NCBI GenBank assembly: GCA_947044405.1
Contig: CAMRHE010000322.1
Coordinates: 1,674,001 to 1,738,000 of the forward strand
Direction of reading: 5' to 3'
DNA length: 64,000 nt
Source of the DNA: Leptodactylus fallax
Lineage: Eukaryota > Chordata > Amphibia > Anura > Leptodactylidae
The position numbers and the translations under genes were made by a program. Below, piece after piece: positions 1 to 8,893 of the stretch. Position 1 is the first letter of the stretch. The number at the start of each line of letters is the position of its first letter. The notes under the pieces are model-generated. The model saw only the letters and a list, made by a program, of their open reading frames with translations, searched no databases and was not told the DNA's origin.

Positions 1-2
1 AT

Positions 3-1197
3 TACAAGAAGTACTTTTCGATTGTGCTGATGGCCATTGCTGATGCCCAATATTGTTTTGTGGCTGTGGACATTGGGGCATACGGCTGCACCAACGACTC
101 CAGAATCTTCAAGGACTCTGTGACTATATTCTGGAAATTTTGGATTGCCAGCACCAAAGCCATTTCCTGGAACTGATGGACCTCCTATGCCGTTTGTGGT
201 TGTTGGCGATGAGGCCTTCCAGATGTATGGAAACCTGCTTAAACCATACTCCATATCACAAGGCATTATGGGAAAGGAGCTGGGGAGCTCATACGCCCTC
301 TGTTGGATGTAACAGATCCTCAATTTACTTTTGACTCACCGAGTCTTGAGACAGCAAAAGGGATTTTAGCCAAGCCAATTTCACTTATCTGCATACAGCG
401 CTGTTTCAGGATTGTTGTCCCTCATCAGTACAGAGCAAAGTGAACTGGCTGGCTTTGTGGGAGGCAATGAGTGAGTTAGGGACAAGAATCTCTCACATTG
501 AGGAGAGCACCAGTGAAGGTGTGTAGAGATTGAATTGCCTTTTGCCCTCTACTTAGCATCTACATATCACAAGGCATTATGGGAAAGGAGCTGGGGAGCT
601 CATACGCCCTCTGTTGGATGTAACAGATCCTCAATTTGCTTTTGACTCACCGAGTCTTGAGACAGCAAAAGGGATTTTAGCCAAGCCAATTTCACTTATC
701 TGCATACAGCGCTGTTTCAGGATTGTTGTCCCTCATCAGTACAGAGCAAAGTGAACTGGCTGGCTTTGTGGGAGGCAATGAGTGGGTTAGGGACAAGAAT
801 CTCTCACATTGAGGAGAGCACCAGCCAGCCACAAAGCCAGCCAGAGATTCTTGTCCCTAAACCATACTCCAGTCGTGGACTCAACTACTAGAAAAGAATC
901 TACAACTACAAACTGTCAAGAGCCAGACGACTTTTGGAGTGTGCGTTTGGGATCTTCAATTCAAAATGGCGTATTTTCAACACTGTGATCCAGCTGAACC
1001 CAGAAGCTGCGGATGATCTGGTGAAAACCTGTGTGGTCCTCAATAACCTTCTGCTGACAAGAGAACCGTTGCCAGTTGACACCCGGGAACTGAAGTCTGG
1101 GTTACATGGCCTTGACTCATCTGTCCCAAAATCAACAGTTGCTGTCAGCCACATGAGGTACAATTTTACAGCATATTTGCTTTCTAACGCAGGTTAG
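3..1197 (+). pseudogene. Harbinger (HARBI1-like) transposase, partial and interrupted
   Basis: The reading frame opens at base 3 with YKKYFSIVLMAIADAQY, then VDIGAYG and TNDSRIF, the first catalytic region of the DDE_Tnp_4 fold. After a frame change it continues as VVVGDEAFQMYGNLLKPYS (about 190-253). The C-terminal block resumes at about 872 with a YNYKLSRARRLLECAFGIF signature, which carries the last acidic residue region, and ends at 1197. The enzyme would cut and rejoin the element ends in the nucleus. The N-terminus lies outside the window. Between the two halves sits a 604-bp insertion, and there is at least one stop (NY*KR) just before the last block, so this copy is dead. The family assignment is firm; exact exon limits are not. 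Confidence 0.8.
254..857. mobile_element. 604-bp insertion in the transposase, flanked by a 14-bp direct repeat
   Basis: TAAACCATACTCCA occurs at 240-253 and again at 858-871, and the transposase frame resumes right after the second copy, so 254-857 looks like an insert with a 14-bp target duplication. It contains a 262-bp segment in two direct copies (252-513 and 563-824, offset 311) that differ at only about two bases, then a short inverted piece (about 825-857) matching the start of the repeated segment in reverse. A 14-bp duplication fits retroposition (LINE/SINE-like) better than a DNA transposon. I do not recognise the inserted sequence and see no convincing ORF in it. Confidence 0.6.
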
Positions 1198-1897
1198 GAG
1201 GACTGGCAAGGTGGCAGAGTCTAGATTTTTCTAGACTTTTTTTTTTTTTTTTGTCAAATGTGCTGAAAAGTCTCAATGATTAAAGTCTTGAGCACTGAAA
1301 ATGAGAGACTTTATTCCACAGCATGCAGTCTGCTCCATTTTCAATGCTTGCAACTGCCACATCATTTAATAAAACCATTATAGTCACCTTTGTCTCTGCT
1401 TGTGTTTTGTACATGGTTTCTTTAAAGATGGTGTTAGGGGAGAGATTCTCAGTGGTCAAAGTGTATGTCAACATGCAAACCAACTGAGGAGGCCTCCCTT
1501 AACACTATCTTAAAGAAACCATTATAGTCACCTTTGCCTCTGCTTCTCTTGTTTGTTTGATAATAAAAAATGATCATTTATTTTTAATTAAATAACCTTT
1601 TATTTACCTTTTTTTATTGTATATCTTTTTTGTGCATAAACCATCGTTGTTTACATAAATAAATATTTTAAAATAAATTTCCACATGTATTCTCAGAGTT
1701 GTCTTGTCCTTTCTGAATGCTCAGAAAAAAACGGACACAAAATAACAGATGGTTACTGAAGACTGTAATGTTAAAAAATAACGGACGCTTGACATCCATC
1801 ATAAAACCGTTATTTTTCCCGAAAACAAAAGTCCTGTACCCCTGGATTTTTACGTCCGCAAAAAATAACAGACATGTGACAGATTTGGTCTAAACTG
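1198..1897. other. AT-rich 3' part of the Harbinger element, no gene seen
   Basis: No family-level ORF is visible. A ~35-bp phrase around 'aaaccattatagtcacctttg' occurs at about 1372 and again at about 1515. From 1680 on there are repeated 'aacgga/taacggac' motifs like those near the right terminus at 6020-6050, so this is probably element-internal non-coding DNA. Confidence 0.4.
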
Positions 1898-2326
1898 TGT
1901 GACAATTTGGGGGGGATTAATCTCAATGGCGGCAGACTCCTGGATCCGACAGCAGTGGTTGTGGTACTGGGCGCCGGAGAGACAGCGTTCAGACGGTGCC
2001 AATTCAAAACAAAATGGCTTTTATTCAGCTTAGGAAACATACACAAAACAATAAACGACCTAGGCCACACACAGGCCCTAACTCACGGCTTGCTCCCTGA
2101 CTGATCTCTGGGGCAACAAGCAGCCTGGCTCCGTAAGTCCTCTCAGGACCCCAGCCCTCTGGGAACAGACCGCCTTGTCTGTCTTTGGCTGGGTCCACGA
2201 CTTCCTGCTTCCTGCAGGTTTCCCCCAGCCCTCTGGAGTTACGCCCCACCCAAAGGTGTGGCTGAGGGCCTTTTCAGGCCTGGCCCTGTGTCGCTCAATA
2301 GTGCCTTCTGGGTTCACACACTCACA
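1898..2326 (-). repeat. LTR (3' LTR of the pol-less element)
   Basis: 429 bp, directly repeated at 5584-6012 with roughly 19 substitutions. On the minus strand it contains CTGAATAAAAGCC (about 2021-2034), a likely polyadenylation signal. Confidence 0.8.
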
Positions 2327-2836
2327 TACTCTCCCCCTCAGCTCACTACCCATGGGGTGAGCTACAATGGGACAAGACATAGTATGTCGACGTCCCTCTT
2401 CAATCCTGTACACTTGTCCAGTGTCTCTCCAGATGTCCCAATCTGGCGGTCTCTTCTTCCAAATTCCGCACAGTCGAGTTTTCCGTATTTTCTGCACTTT
2501 AAATGCTACGCCAAGATCCTGGCCATTCTGTGCAAAGGCAAGTTCTCCTTCATCATCTTCACAATTCGCCATACAGGGGATCACATAATTTTCAAAACAT
2601 TTCTCGCCATAGTCTTCAGCCATCCCATTGCATGACTTTGATCCCTTTAGTAAATAGCCGTAAGAATCTTCATCTTCACCTATCATGCATCCACTGGAGC
2701 TCAGAGACCAACTAACACGTACTTCATGCACATCAATGTCTTTAGAGTATAACTGTTTCACGGATACTTTTTCCGTAACCTTCATATCAAAGCAAACTTT
2801 GCCATCACCATCAAGGCTTAGAAGTTTAGGAGACAT
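2078..2836 (-). CDS. hnRNP U-like SPRY fragment inside the LTR element
   Basis: The ORF starts at an ATG (2836) and its first ~115 codons (about 2490-2836) read like the central SPRY domain of hn[39 protein letters not shown], then a [12 protein letters not shown] and an [11 protein letters not shown] stretch appear in the expected order. hnRNP U is a nuclear scaffold/RNA-binding protein; SPRY is a protein-binding fold. After the GVAFK motif the similarity stops and the frame runs through the 3' end of the element into the LTR. The N-terminal SAP domain, the first part of SPRY and the kinase-like and RGG parts of hnRNP U are absent. No introns are seen, as expected for sequence captured from mRNA. 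The family match is from memory and needs a search; capture by the element is inferred. Confidence 0.7.
   Translation of the reverse strand: MSPKLLSLDGDGKVCFDMKVTEKVSVKQLYSKDIDVHEVRVSWSLSSSGCMIGEDEDSYGYLLKGSKSCNGMAEDYGEKCFENYVIPCMANCEDDEGELAFAQNGQDLGVAFKVQKIRKTRLCGIWKKRPPDWDIWRDTGQVYRIEEGRRHTMSCPIVAHPMGSELRGRVCECVNPEGTIERHRARPEKALSHTFGWGVTPEGWGKPAGSRKSWTQPKTDKAVCSQRAGVLRGLTEPGCLLPQRSVREQAVS
2327..2340 (-). other. Polypurine tract next to the 3' LTR
   Basis: On the minus strand this reads TGAGGGGGAGAGTA immediately before the LTR, the expected place and composition of the plus-strand primer in reverse transcription. It fixes the element's orientation. Confidence 0.65.
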
Positions 2837-2839
2837 AGG

Positions 2840-3720
2840 CTACTTGCTCTCCTCTTTGTTTGAGATACACAAGCTCTGTACCGCAATATCTTCTCCTTCT
2901 GCACAAGGGCCATACAGTACACCCTCACAAAATAGCTCATGCTGAACTACATTTTCTGGTATGTCTTTAACAACTGCTACATCATATATTGGAATGGTTT
3001 CTTTATAATACTTCCACATCTGTACGGCAGCCGGAGAACCACTTCCATATTCTATTCTTACCTCCTCTTTCTCATATGCATAACTTCCTGAAGGTACTGT
3101 GATAGATTGCAAGAATTTTTGTGAAAATCCATTTCTGACAGTACAGGAGCTGGTGATATCGTCATCTCAACATTCTCCAAGTTATTTTCATTCTCTGTGC
3201 AAACACCGGAGGACTGGGATACCAAGTTTCCAACATCATAGTTTTTACTGTCAGTACCCAGATGCTTTTTGTTTACAGGTTCTGGCTGCCTTAATGGCTC
3301 TGCTTTCTCTGTCTCTATGCTGGCAGCTTTCTCCAATTCTAATGCCTTCTATAGCGCACAAATCTCTGATTCCAGCTCCAGAAATTTCTTCATCACCACA
3401 CCTTTCTGCACAGCCTCTATCTCAGTTTTTACTATTGCAACTTGCAGATCTTCCTCAATCTTTTGCACTGCATCTTCTATGGCAGCAGATATAGATGCCA
3501 TCTCTTTATCCACTATGTGTCCTAATTCTAGGATATTCTGCAGTGTTCTTCTAACATTTGTCAGGTCAGCATCCATCAAAGACTGCTTATCCTTCAGCTC
3601 ATTCAGATACTGTAAACTCTGCAGTTGTCTACAAGACGATCTCCATGGCCTGGTGGTGCCAAGTGAGACATTGCACTGCCATTTACAATTGTATCTACTA
3701 TTAAGTATGCATCTTAACAC
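2840..3720 (-). pseudogene. Unrecognised ORF segments between coiled coil and SPRY part
   Basis: Three overlapping frames (3349-3720, 3058-3336 and 2840-3112) read on as one broken coding region. The first contains a helical, charge-rich stretch (NELKDKQSLMDADLTNV), the second a low-complexity acidic/polar stretch, the third a short folded-looking part with a C-E-G-V-L-Y-G-P-C motif. I recognise no family. Since the frames are contiguous with the coiled-coil ORFs upstream and the SPRY ORF downstream, they may be parts of one long polyprotein that has collected frameshifts. Confidence 0.4.
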
Positions 3721-3740
3721 TTTATCTTCTGATAAAGCTT

Positions 3741-4244
3741 CTACCCATCTGCAGACTTTTTGTCAAGTCTTTCATTTAAGTCCCGTACCTCAGTGGCTCT
3801 CTTATCTTGCTCTTGGTTGAATACAGACTCTCTCTCTTGAGTCAAGTTTTTCATGGATAACAGCTCTGATTCTTTAGAGGTTAACAGGCTCTGCAGCGAG
3901 TCCTTCTCAGCTTCTAGTGCTGCCAGCTTTGAAGATAGTGCAGATGCCGACTGTTCAGTATTGGATAGAGTCTGCTGCAATCGATCCAATTCTTCTCTTT
4001 TAGATTCAACTTTGGTTTTTAACTGTTCTATCTGAAAAGTGTGCTCTTCCAACTTTATTTCTGACTCGCGCTTCACTTGTTCCATATGAAACGCCAGCTG
4101 TTCCTTGATGCGTGCAACTTCCTCCCGTTTGTCCACTTGCAGCTTTAGTTGAGCAGCAAGCATTTTTAGATCTACAATCTCAGCAGATAAATTAGACAGG
4201 TTTTCCTCAGACTGAATCCTCATGTCTTCTATCTGGAGGTCCAA
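3741..4244 (-). CDS. Coiled-coil ORF, second segment
   Basis: 167 codons of heptad-like, highly charged sequence (e.g. QLKTKVESKREELDRLQQ), almost certainly a long coiled coil. The intervening 4245-4322 encodes matching helical residues in another frame (EFVQILYEDKANAYDKLEK), so this continues the ORF at 4323-5087 after frameshifts. No enzyme motifs. Resembles coiled-coil cytoskeletal or centrosomal proteins in composition only; I could not identify a source gene. Confidence 0.55.
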   Translation of the reverse strand: MDLQIEDMRIQSEENLSNLSAEIVDLKMLAAQLKLQVDKREEVARIKEQLAFHMEQVKRESEIKLEEHTFQIEQLKTKVESKREELDRLQQTLSNTEQSASALSSKLAALEAEKDSLQSLLTSKESELLSMKNLTQERESVFNQEQDKRATEVRDLNERLDKKSADG

Positions 4245-4322
4245 TTCTTCTTGGCCTTTTCCAGCTTGTCATAAGCATTAGCTTTGTCCTCATACAATAT
4301 CTGCACAAATTCCAGGTTTTTC

Positions 4323-5087
4323 TCAACTCTCTCGGTCAGACACATGCTTCCTCAGCTCTGCAATTTCATTTTCTTTGTCAGTTAATGCAGCTGAAAGTTT
4401 TTCACACTTCCTGACTTGGTCATCCAGACATTCTGACTGACACTGCAAAAATTCACTTCTCTCATGTTTAGCAGTTTCAAGGTCATCTCTTAATTTTTCA
4501 ATGACACTCTCTTTCACAATGGAGTCTTGAACATGCTGCTCCTTTAAAACCTGCAATTGCTTCTCAAACACTTGCTTTTGCTCTACACTCTGTAAAACTT
4601 TATTAGATAGAGCACATTTCATTTCAGCAAACTCCTTCTTAGTGACACAGTCCATTCCAGGCAAACCCAGCACCACATTTTCACAATGACTAGGATAAGA
4701 ACTCTTTATAGTCTCAAGCTCTTTCTTTAACTTAAGGTTCTCTTTTTCTGATACCTCAAGTTGCCACTTCCAATCAGATATTTCATCCTCATAAATGAAC
4801 CTGATGGTTTTAATCTCATCTTGAAGCTGCTGCACCATAATATTTTTATCTTTGGCGCTTTGATGCACTCCAGTATGAGACATACAGTCAGCAGGGACAT
4901 ATTCCTTCATAAACCAGAAGTGCTTCAGAAAAACTAAGTCACTCTCATGCAACTCATCATCTTTACTTGCACTCCACATGCTCTGTTCCAGGTTTTGTGT
5001 CTCTCTGCATTCAGACTGCTGCACTATTAAACCTGTGCATAACTTCTCTGCTTTTTTACAAGCTGAAATTCTCTTTTTCTTGCCCAT
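4323..5087 (-). CDS. Coiled-coil ORF, first segment, in the position of gag
   Basis: 254 codons from an ATG at 5087 in a good context (ACCATGG on the minus strand). The first ~100 residues are basic then cysteine-containing (MGKKKRISACKKAEKLC); the rest is coiled coil (about residues 95-250, e.g. ISDWKWQLEVSEKENLKLKK). It begins ~500 bp inside the 5' LTR, where gag normally starts, but no capsid major homology region or CCHC knuckle is visible. It may have replaced gag or be a captured host coiled-coil sequence. Confidence 0.6.
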   Translation of the reverse strand: MGKKKRISACKKAEKLCTGLIVQQSECRETQNLEQSMWSASKDDELHESDLVFLKHFWFMKEYVPADCMSHTGVHQSAKDKNIMVQQLQDEIKTIRFIYEDEISDWKWQLEVSEKENLKLKKELETIKSSYPSHCENVVLGLPGMDCVTKKEFAEMKCALSNKVLQSVEQKQVFEKQLQVLKEQHVQDSIVKESVIEKLRDDLETAKHERSEFLQCQSECLDDQVRKCEKLSAALTDKENEIAELRKHVSDRES

Positions 5088-5200
5088 GGTTTACTAACAA
5101 GATTACACAATATTCCACAGCAACCTTGGGTTCAACCGGCAGCAACTTTTTTTGCTATCTTCTGCAGTCACATATATTCAAACAGTTAACTTATGTGGCA

Positions 5201-5413
5201 CTACAACAACCAGCATTTTCTTCTGTCTTCCACAGAAAACACCAACATGGCATCATAGCCTTTCACATAGACTGTTTGCAATATCCAGCTTCTACACACA
5301 TTGCTTACTTTCTTGCCATCAGCAAGCACTTTACAGACTTCTGAGCCACAGTATACACAAAGTCCATTCCCTGGATTCCTCTTCCAGAGTTTTACTTTCA
5401 CCAGTTTTTGCAC
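5201..5413 (-). CDS. Short ORF in the leader of the LTR element, unknown
   Basis: 70 codons including CVYCGSEVCK, a possible small zinc-binding knuckle, and ending just before the coiled-coil ORF. The first codon is not ATG in an obvious context, so it may be a fragment of a longer frame. I do not recognise it. Confidence 0.25.
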   Translation of the reverse strand: MQKLVKVKLWKRNPGNGLCVYCGSEVCKVLADGKKVSNVCRSWILQTVYVKGYDAMLVFSVEDRRKCWLL

Positions 5414-5564
5414 ACAATTTTCTATTTTGCAGTTCCACTCACCCCTTCCTGGGTTTCTCCGTTGAAATCACAGATTTCTTCCAGCTGTAGGCCACAATGC
5501 ACACTTAGCAGTACTGTAGTCACCCACCACTTGTCTTCCAGGACTTGCGTGGATCTCTTTATGC

Positions 5565-5583
5565 CCGCATCCGAAGCACCATA
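5565..5583 (-). other. Possible tRNA primer binding site
   Basis: Two bases inside the 5' LTR the minus strand reads TGGTGCTTCGGATGCGGG. The TGG start fits a primer site complementary to a tRNA CCA end, but I cannot match the rest firmly to a tRNA. Confidence 0.4.
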
Positions 5584-6012
5584 TGTGACAATTTGGGGGG
5601 GATTAAACTCAATGGCAGCAGACTCCTGGATCCGACAGTAATGGTTGTGGTACGGGGCGCCGGAGAGACAGCGTTCAGACGGTGCCAATTCAAAACAAAA
5701 TGGCTTTTATTCAGCTTAGGAAACATACACAAAACAATAAATTACCTAGGCCACACACAGGCCCTAACTCACGGCTTGCTCCCTGACTGATCTCTGGGGC
5801 AACAAGCAGCCTGGCTCCGTAAGTCCTCTCAGGACCCCAGCCCTCTGGGAACAGACCGCCTTGTCTGTCTTTGGCTGGGTCCACGACTTCCTGCTTTCTG
5901 CAGATTTCCCCAAGCCCTCTGGAGTTACACCCCACCCAAAGGTGTGACTGAGGACCTTTTTAGGCCTGGCCCTGGGTCGCTCAATAGTGCCCTCTGGGTT
6001 CACACACTCACA
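5584..6012 (-). repeat. LTR (5' LTR of the pol-less element)
   Basis: 429 bp, partner of 1898-2326. Minus-strand start TGTGAGTGTGTG, end AATTGTCACA; contains the same AATAAA signal (about 5702-5715). Confidence 0.8.
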
Positions 6013-6169
6013 ACTAACACTAACGGTCACTAACGGACTACAGATAACATCCCACTAAAATCAATTAACAGATTTATGATGTTTCTAATAGTGTTAGTCG
6101 ATAAAATCTTGTAACGAACACTAGCAGCCGACACTAGTGACAGTCACCAACGGTGGTGTGAACTCCCCC
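6013..6169 (+). repeat. Right terminal region of the Harbinger element
   Basis: Ends in a sequence whose complement is GGGGGAGTTCACACC, followed by TTA (6170-6172). It is cut off from the rest of the element by the LTR insertion. Confidence 0.6.
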
Positions 6170-6534
6170 TTAGTATTAATATTGTTAATAAGTTCTGTTA
6201 TTGTAGGAAAGTACCAAAGTTTTAGCTGCAGGCTTATTAGCAATTTATTTATTTATTGTACTTTTTAATTTTTTATTTTTTTTCATATTTTTAATGTCCC
6301 ACAAGGCGACTTGAACCTGAGATGTCTTAATTCCCTGTACTTTTCACCTAGATTTTCTATGTGTTATAGAGAGAGGCAGCCAAGAAACTGCTGATTGGCT
6401 TCCTGGATGTTATGGCAACCCCTTGGACTCTGCAAATTTTTTGCAGTGGAACCAATTGGTTGAAAAGATCTCAGCCCCTAACCACCTAGATGCCATGATT
6501 GCTATTGATCATTAATTATTATTATTGATCACTA
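6170..6534. other. AT-rich DNA, nothing recognised
   Basis: Contains T- and A-rich runs (6240-6290) and no ORF or repeat that I can assign. Confidence 0.5.
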
Positions 6535-7038
6535 ATAAGTAAGTGACATACTGATTAATTCCAGGCTATTTCTCATTACTGAGGTGATGACAGACTATGT
6601 ACCTGGATGTAGTTATACCTGCAGTCAATTCTGGGGTCACAGGTACTGTCACTAGTAAGTAAGTGACACACTGATTAATTCCAGGCTATTTCTCATTACT
6701 GATGAGGTGACACACTATGTACCTGGATGTAGTTATACCTGCAGTCAGTTCTGGGGTCACAGGAGGTGTCACTAATAAGTGACACACTGGTCAATTCCAG
6801 GATATTTCTCATTAATGAGGGGGTGACACACTATGTACCTGGATGTAGTTATACCTGTAGTGAGTTCTGGGGTCACAGGTACTGTCACTGATAAGTAAGT
6901 GACACACTGATTTATTTATTGACACTCTAGAGTTCTGGAGTCATAGGGGCCAACACTAATAAGTAAGCAACACACTGATTTATTCTAGGCTACTTCTCAT
7001 TACTAAAAGGGTGACACATTAAGTGCCTGGATCAATAT
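6535..7038. repeat. Tandem repeat, period about 115-120 bp, ~4 copies
   Basis: Units beginning near 6535, 6655, 6776, 6891 and 6961 share 'aagtaagtgacacactgatt', 'ctatgtacctggatgtag' and 'tctggggtcacagg'. The fourth and fifth are internally shortened. A single related unit lies far away at about 11018-11080. Confidence 0.85.
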
Positions 7039-7211
7039 CGGACTGAAGGGCCTAGGGCTCACCCAACAGTTTCCTGCTAATAGCCTACACCATGGCTGCT
7101 CCACTGAAATCTTGCTGACGGCATTACTGAATTTTCCCAGTATCGTCATCCCCTATAGCAGGCATGTCAAACATGCGTCCCGCGGGCCGCATGCGGCCCT
7201 TTACAGGCATA

Positions 7212-7290
7212 TCTGCGGCCCGCACAAAAGTCTCAAACTTTGTCTCTAAAGTTTAGAGATAAAGTTTGAGACTTTTGTGCGGGCCGCAGA
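7212..7290. repeat. Perfect 30-bp hairpin inside a hAT-like end
   Basis: 7212-7241 is the exact reverse complement of 7261-7290 with a 19-base loop. The neighbouring 7160-7200 stretch (gtcaaacatgcgtcccgcgggccg) resembles the terminus of the hAT-type element at 25915, so this is probably a rearranged terminal fragment of that family. Confidence 0.7.
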
Positions 7291-7337
7291 TGTACAAAAC
7301 TCACGATCAGCACTTCCGGCTCTTCATTCATTGGCCC

Positions 7338-8639
7338 CAGGGGTGTAACTACCGGGGTAGCAGTGGTAGCGACTGCCACAGGGCCCGGAACATTACGGGG
7401 CCCGGAGCCCTGTGGCAGTCGCTACCGTGAACCCCACAATCACTGCTATCGTTATACTCCGGGGTCTTTTGAGACCCCGGAGTATAACGATCGGGGGCCC
7501 AGGGGAGGTGAGCGAACATAAAAAACACTGTAACTCACCTCTCCGCCGGTCCGCAGGCTTCGGGCCTGTTTGGTAACGTCCCAGACGTCAGCCGACGTCA
7601 TTATGCGTCGCGACGCCGGCCTGGATCGCGCGAGATCCGGTCCGAAATTGAAGATGGCCGAAGTAGTGCACGGGAGTGCACCGGAGCGAGGAAGAGGTAA
7701 GTTGCAGTGTTTTCTATGTTTCTATCCTCCCCTGGGTCTCCGATCATTATACTCTGGGGTCTGAAAAGACCCCAGAGTATAATAATCGTTCATGGGTGGT
7801 CCACTATGGGGCATAATACTGTGTGCAGGGGCCACTATGGGACAAACTACTGTGTGCAGGGGCCACTATGGTGCAAACTACTGTTTGCAGGGGCCACTAT
7901 GGGGCAAACTACTGTGTGCAGGGGCTACTATGGGGCAAACTACTGTGTGCAGGGGCCACTATGGGGCAAACTACTGTGTGCAGGGGCCACTATGGGGCAA
8001 ACTACTGTGTGCAGGGGCTACTATGGGGCAAAATACTGTGTGCAGGCGCCACTATGGGGCAAACTACTGCATGCAGGGGCCACTATGGGGCAAACTACTG
8101 TGTGCAGGGGCCACTATGGGGCAAACTACTGTGTGCAGGGGCCACTATGGGGCAAACTACTGTGTGTCGGGCCACTATGGGGCAAACTACTTTGTGCTGG
8201 GGCCACTATGGGGCAAACTACTGTGTGCAGGGGCTACTATGGGGCAAACTATTGTGTGCAGGGGCCACAATGGGGCAAACTACTGTGTGAGGGGCCATTA
8301 TGGGGCAAACTACTGTGTGTCGGGGCCACTATGGGGCAAACTACTGTGTGCTGGGGCCACTATGGGGCAAACTACTGTGTGCAGGGGCCACTATGGGGTA
8401 TAATATTGTGTGCAGGGGCCACTATGCTGCATAATACCGTGTCCAGGGGCCACTATGGGGCATAATACCGTGTGCAGGGGCCACAATGGGGCATAATACC
8501 GTGTGCAGGGGCCACTATGGGGCATAATAGTGTGCGCAGGAATGCGGTTTGTGTGGGGGGGGGTTGGGGGCGGCGGCTTGGGGGGGGCCCCATGTCAAAT
8601 GTTCGCCTTGGGGCCCAGCCATTCCTAGTTACGCCACTG
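7338..8639 (+). mobile_element. Non-autonomous hAT-like element with internal minisatellite
   Basis: Starts CAGGGGTGTAACTACCGGGG and ends CTAGTTACGCCACTG, complementary termini of the CAGNGGCGTAACTA type known from vertebrate hAT families. It contains no transposase. It carries a palindrome (TATACTCCGGGGTCTTTTG and its complement, 7449-7482), a GC-rich middle and the 32-bp minisatellite. Flanking 8-mers (ATTGGCCC and CCCACACA) do not match, so a target duplication is not supported here. Confidence 0.6.
7795..8530. repeat. 32-bp minisatellite, about 23 copies
   Basis: Unit 'ggccactatggggcaaact' plus 'actgtgtgcaggg', nearly identical from copy to copy. Variants of the same unit occur in the related elements at about 15220-15400, 26777-26930 and 50100-50180. 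Because 32 is not a multiple of three and the unit lacks stops, all three plus frames stay open; this is not a gene. Confidence 0.9.
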
Positions 8640-8893
8640 CCCACACAGTATAATATGTTTCCCAGCAGACCTACACAGTATAATATACTCCCCAGCAGCC
8701 CTATGTGGTATAATAGCTCTCTACAGTGCCCCACCCAGTATAATACTCCACAGTGGCTTCACAAAATATAATATGCTCCCAAGAGGTTCCCATCAGTATA
8801 GTGATCCACAGTGGCCCCCTCACAGTAAAATATGCTCCCCAGAACCCATCCCCCACCACAGTATAATGCTCCACAGTGGCCTCACACAGTATA

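Larger units (their letters stand above)
1898..6012 (-). mobile_element. LTR element without pol, carrying coiled-coil ORFs and an hnRNP U-like segment
   Basis: Two 429-bp direct repeats (1898-2326 and 5584-6012) start TGTGACAATTTGG and end CACACTCACA on the plus strand, the TG...CA form of LTRs. The element reads on the minus strand: a purine tract (TGAGGGGGAGAGTA) abuts the 1898-2326 repeat, and an AATAAA signal lies in each LTR on that strand. The 3.26-kb interior has no reverse transcriptase, RNase H, integrase or protease that I can see. It holds coiled-coil ORFs and then a SPRY-like ORF close to hnRNP U. Flanks ACTG (1894-1897) and ACTA (6013-6016) could be a decayed 4-bp duplication. 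About 4% difference between LTRs by eye. Confidence 0.75.
1..6169 (+). mobile_element. PIF/Harbinger DNA transposon, left end outside window
   Basis: The coding part (3-1197) encodes a HARBI1-type DDE transposase. The right end is at 6169, where the complement reads GGGGGAGTTCACACCACCG, a Harbinger-style terminus, and is followed by TTA at 6170-6172, fitting the 3-bp TWA target of this superfamily. The left terminus and its TTA lie before base 1, so the duplication cannot be confirmed. The stretches on either side of the nested LTR element (1680-1897 and 6013-6169) share the style of short 'acggac/taacggac' motifs, supporting one element split by the LTR insertion. Confidence 0.7.

Noticed and set aside
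906..1163. Minus-strand ORF of 85 codons opposite the Harbinger transposase
   Set aside because: Shadow of the transposase coding strand, which has clear family motifs.
2078..2330. C-terminal ~85 codons of the hnRNP U-like ORF as part of the protein
   Set aside because: They are LTR sequence read through; the same peptide is encoded by the other LTR at 5764-6030.
7707..8465. Three long overlapping plus-strand ORFs (252, 203 and 155 codons)
   Set aside because: They are the 32-bp minisatellite read in all three frames; the unit has no stop codon and its length is not a multiple of three. No start signal or domain.
7795..8530. Regularly spaced repeats that might suggest a CRISPR-like array
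   Set aside because: Units are directly adjacent without unique spacers, vary by point changes, and the context is a vertebrate genome.
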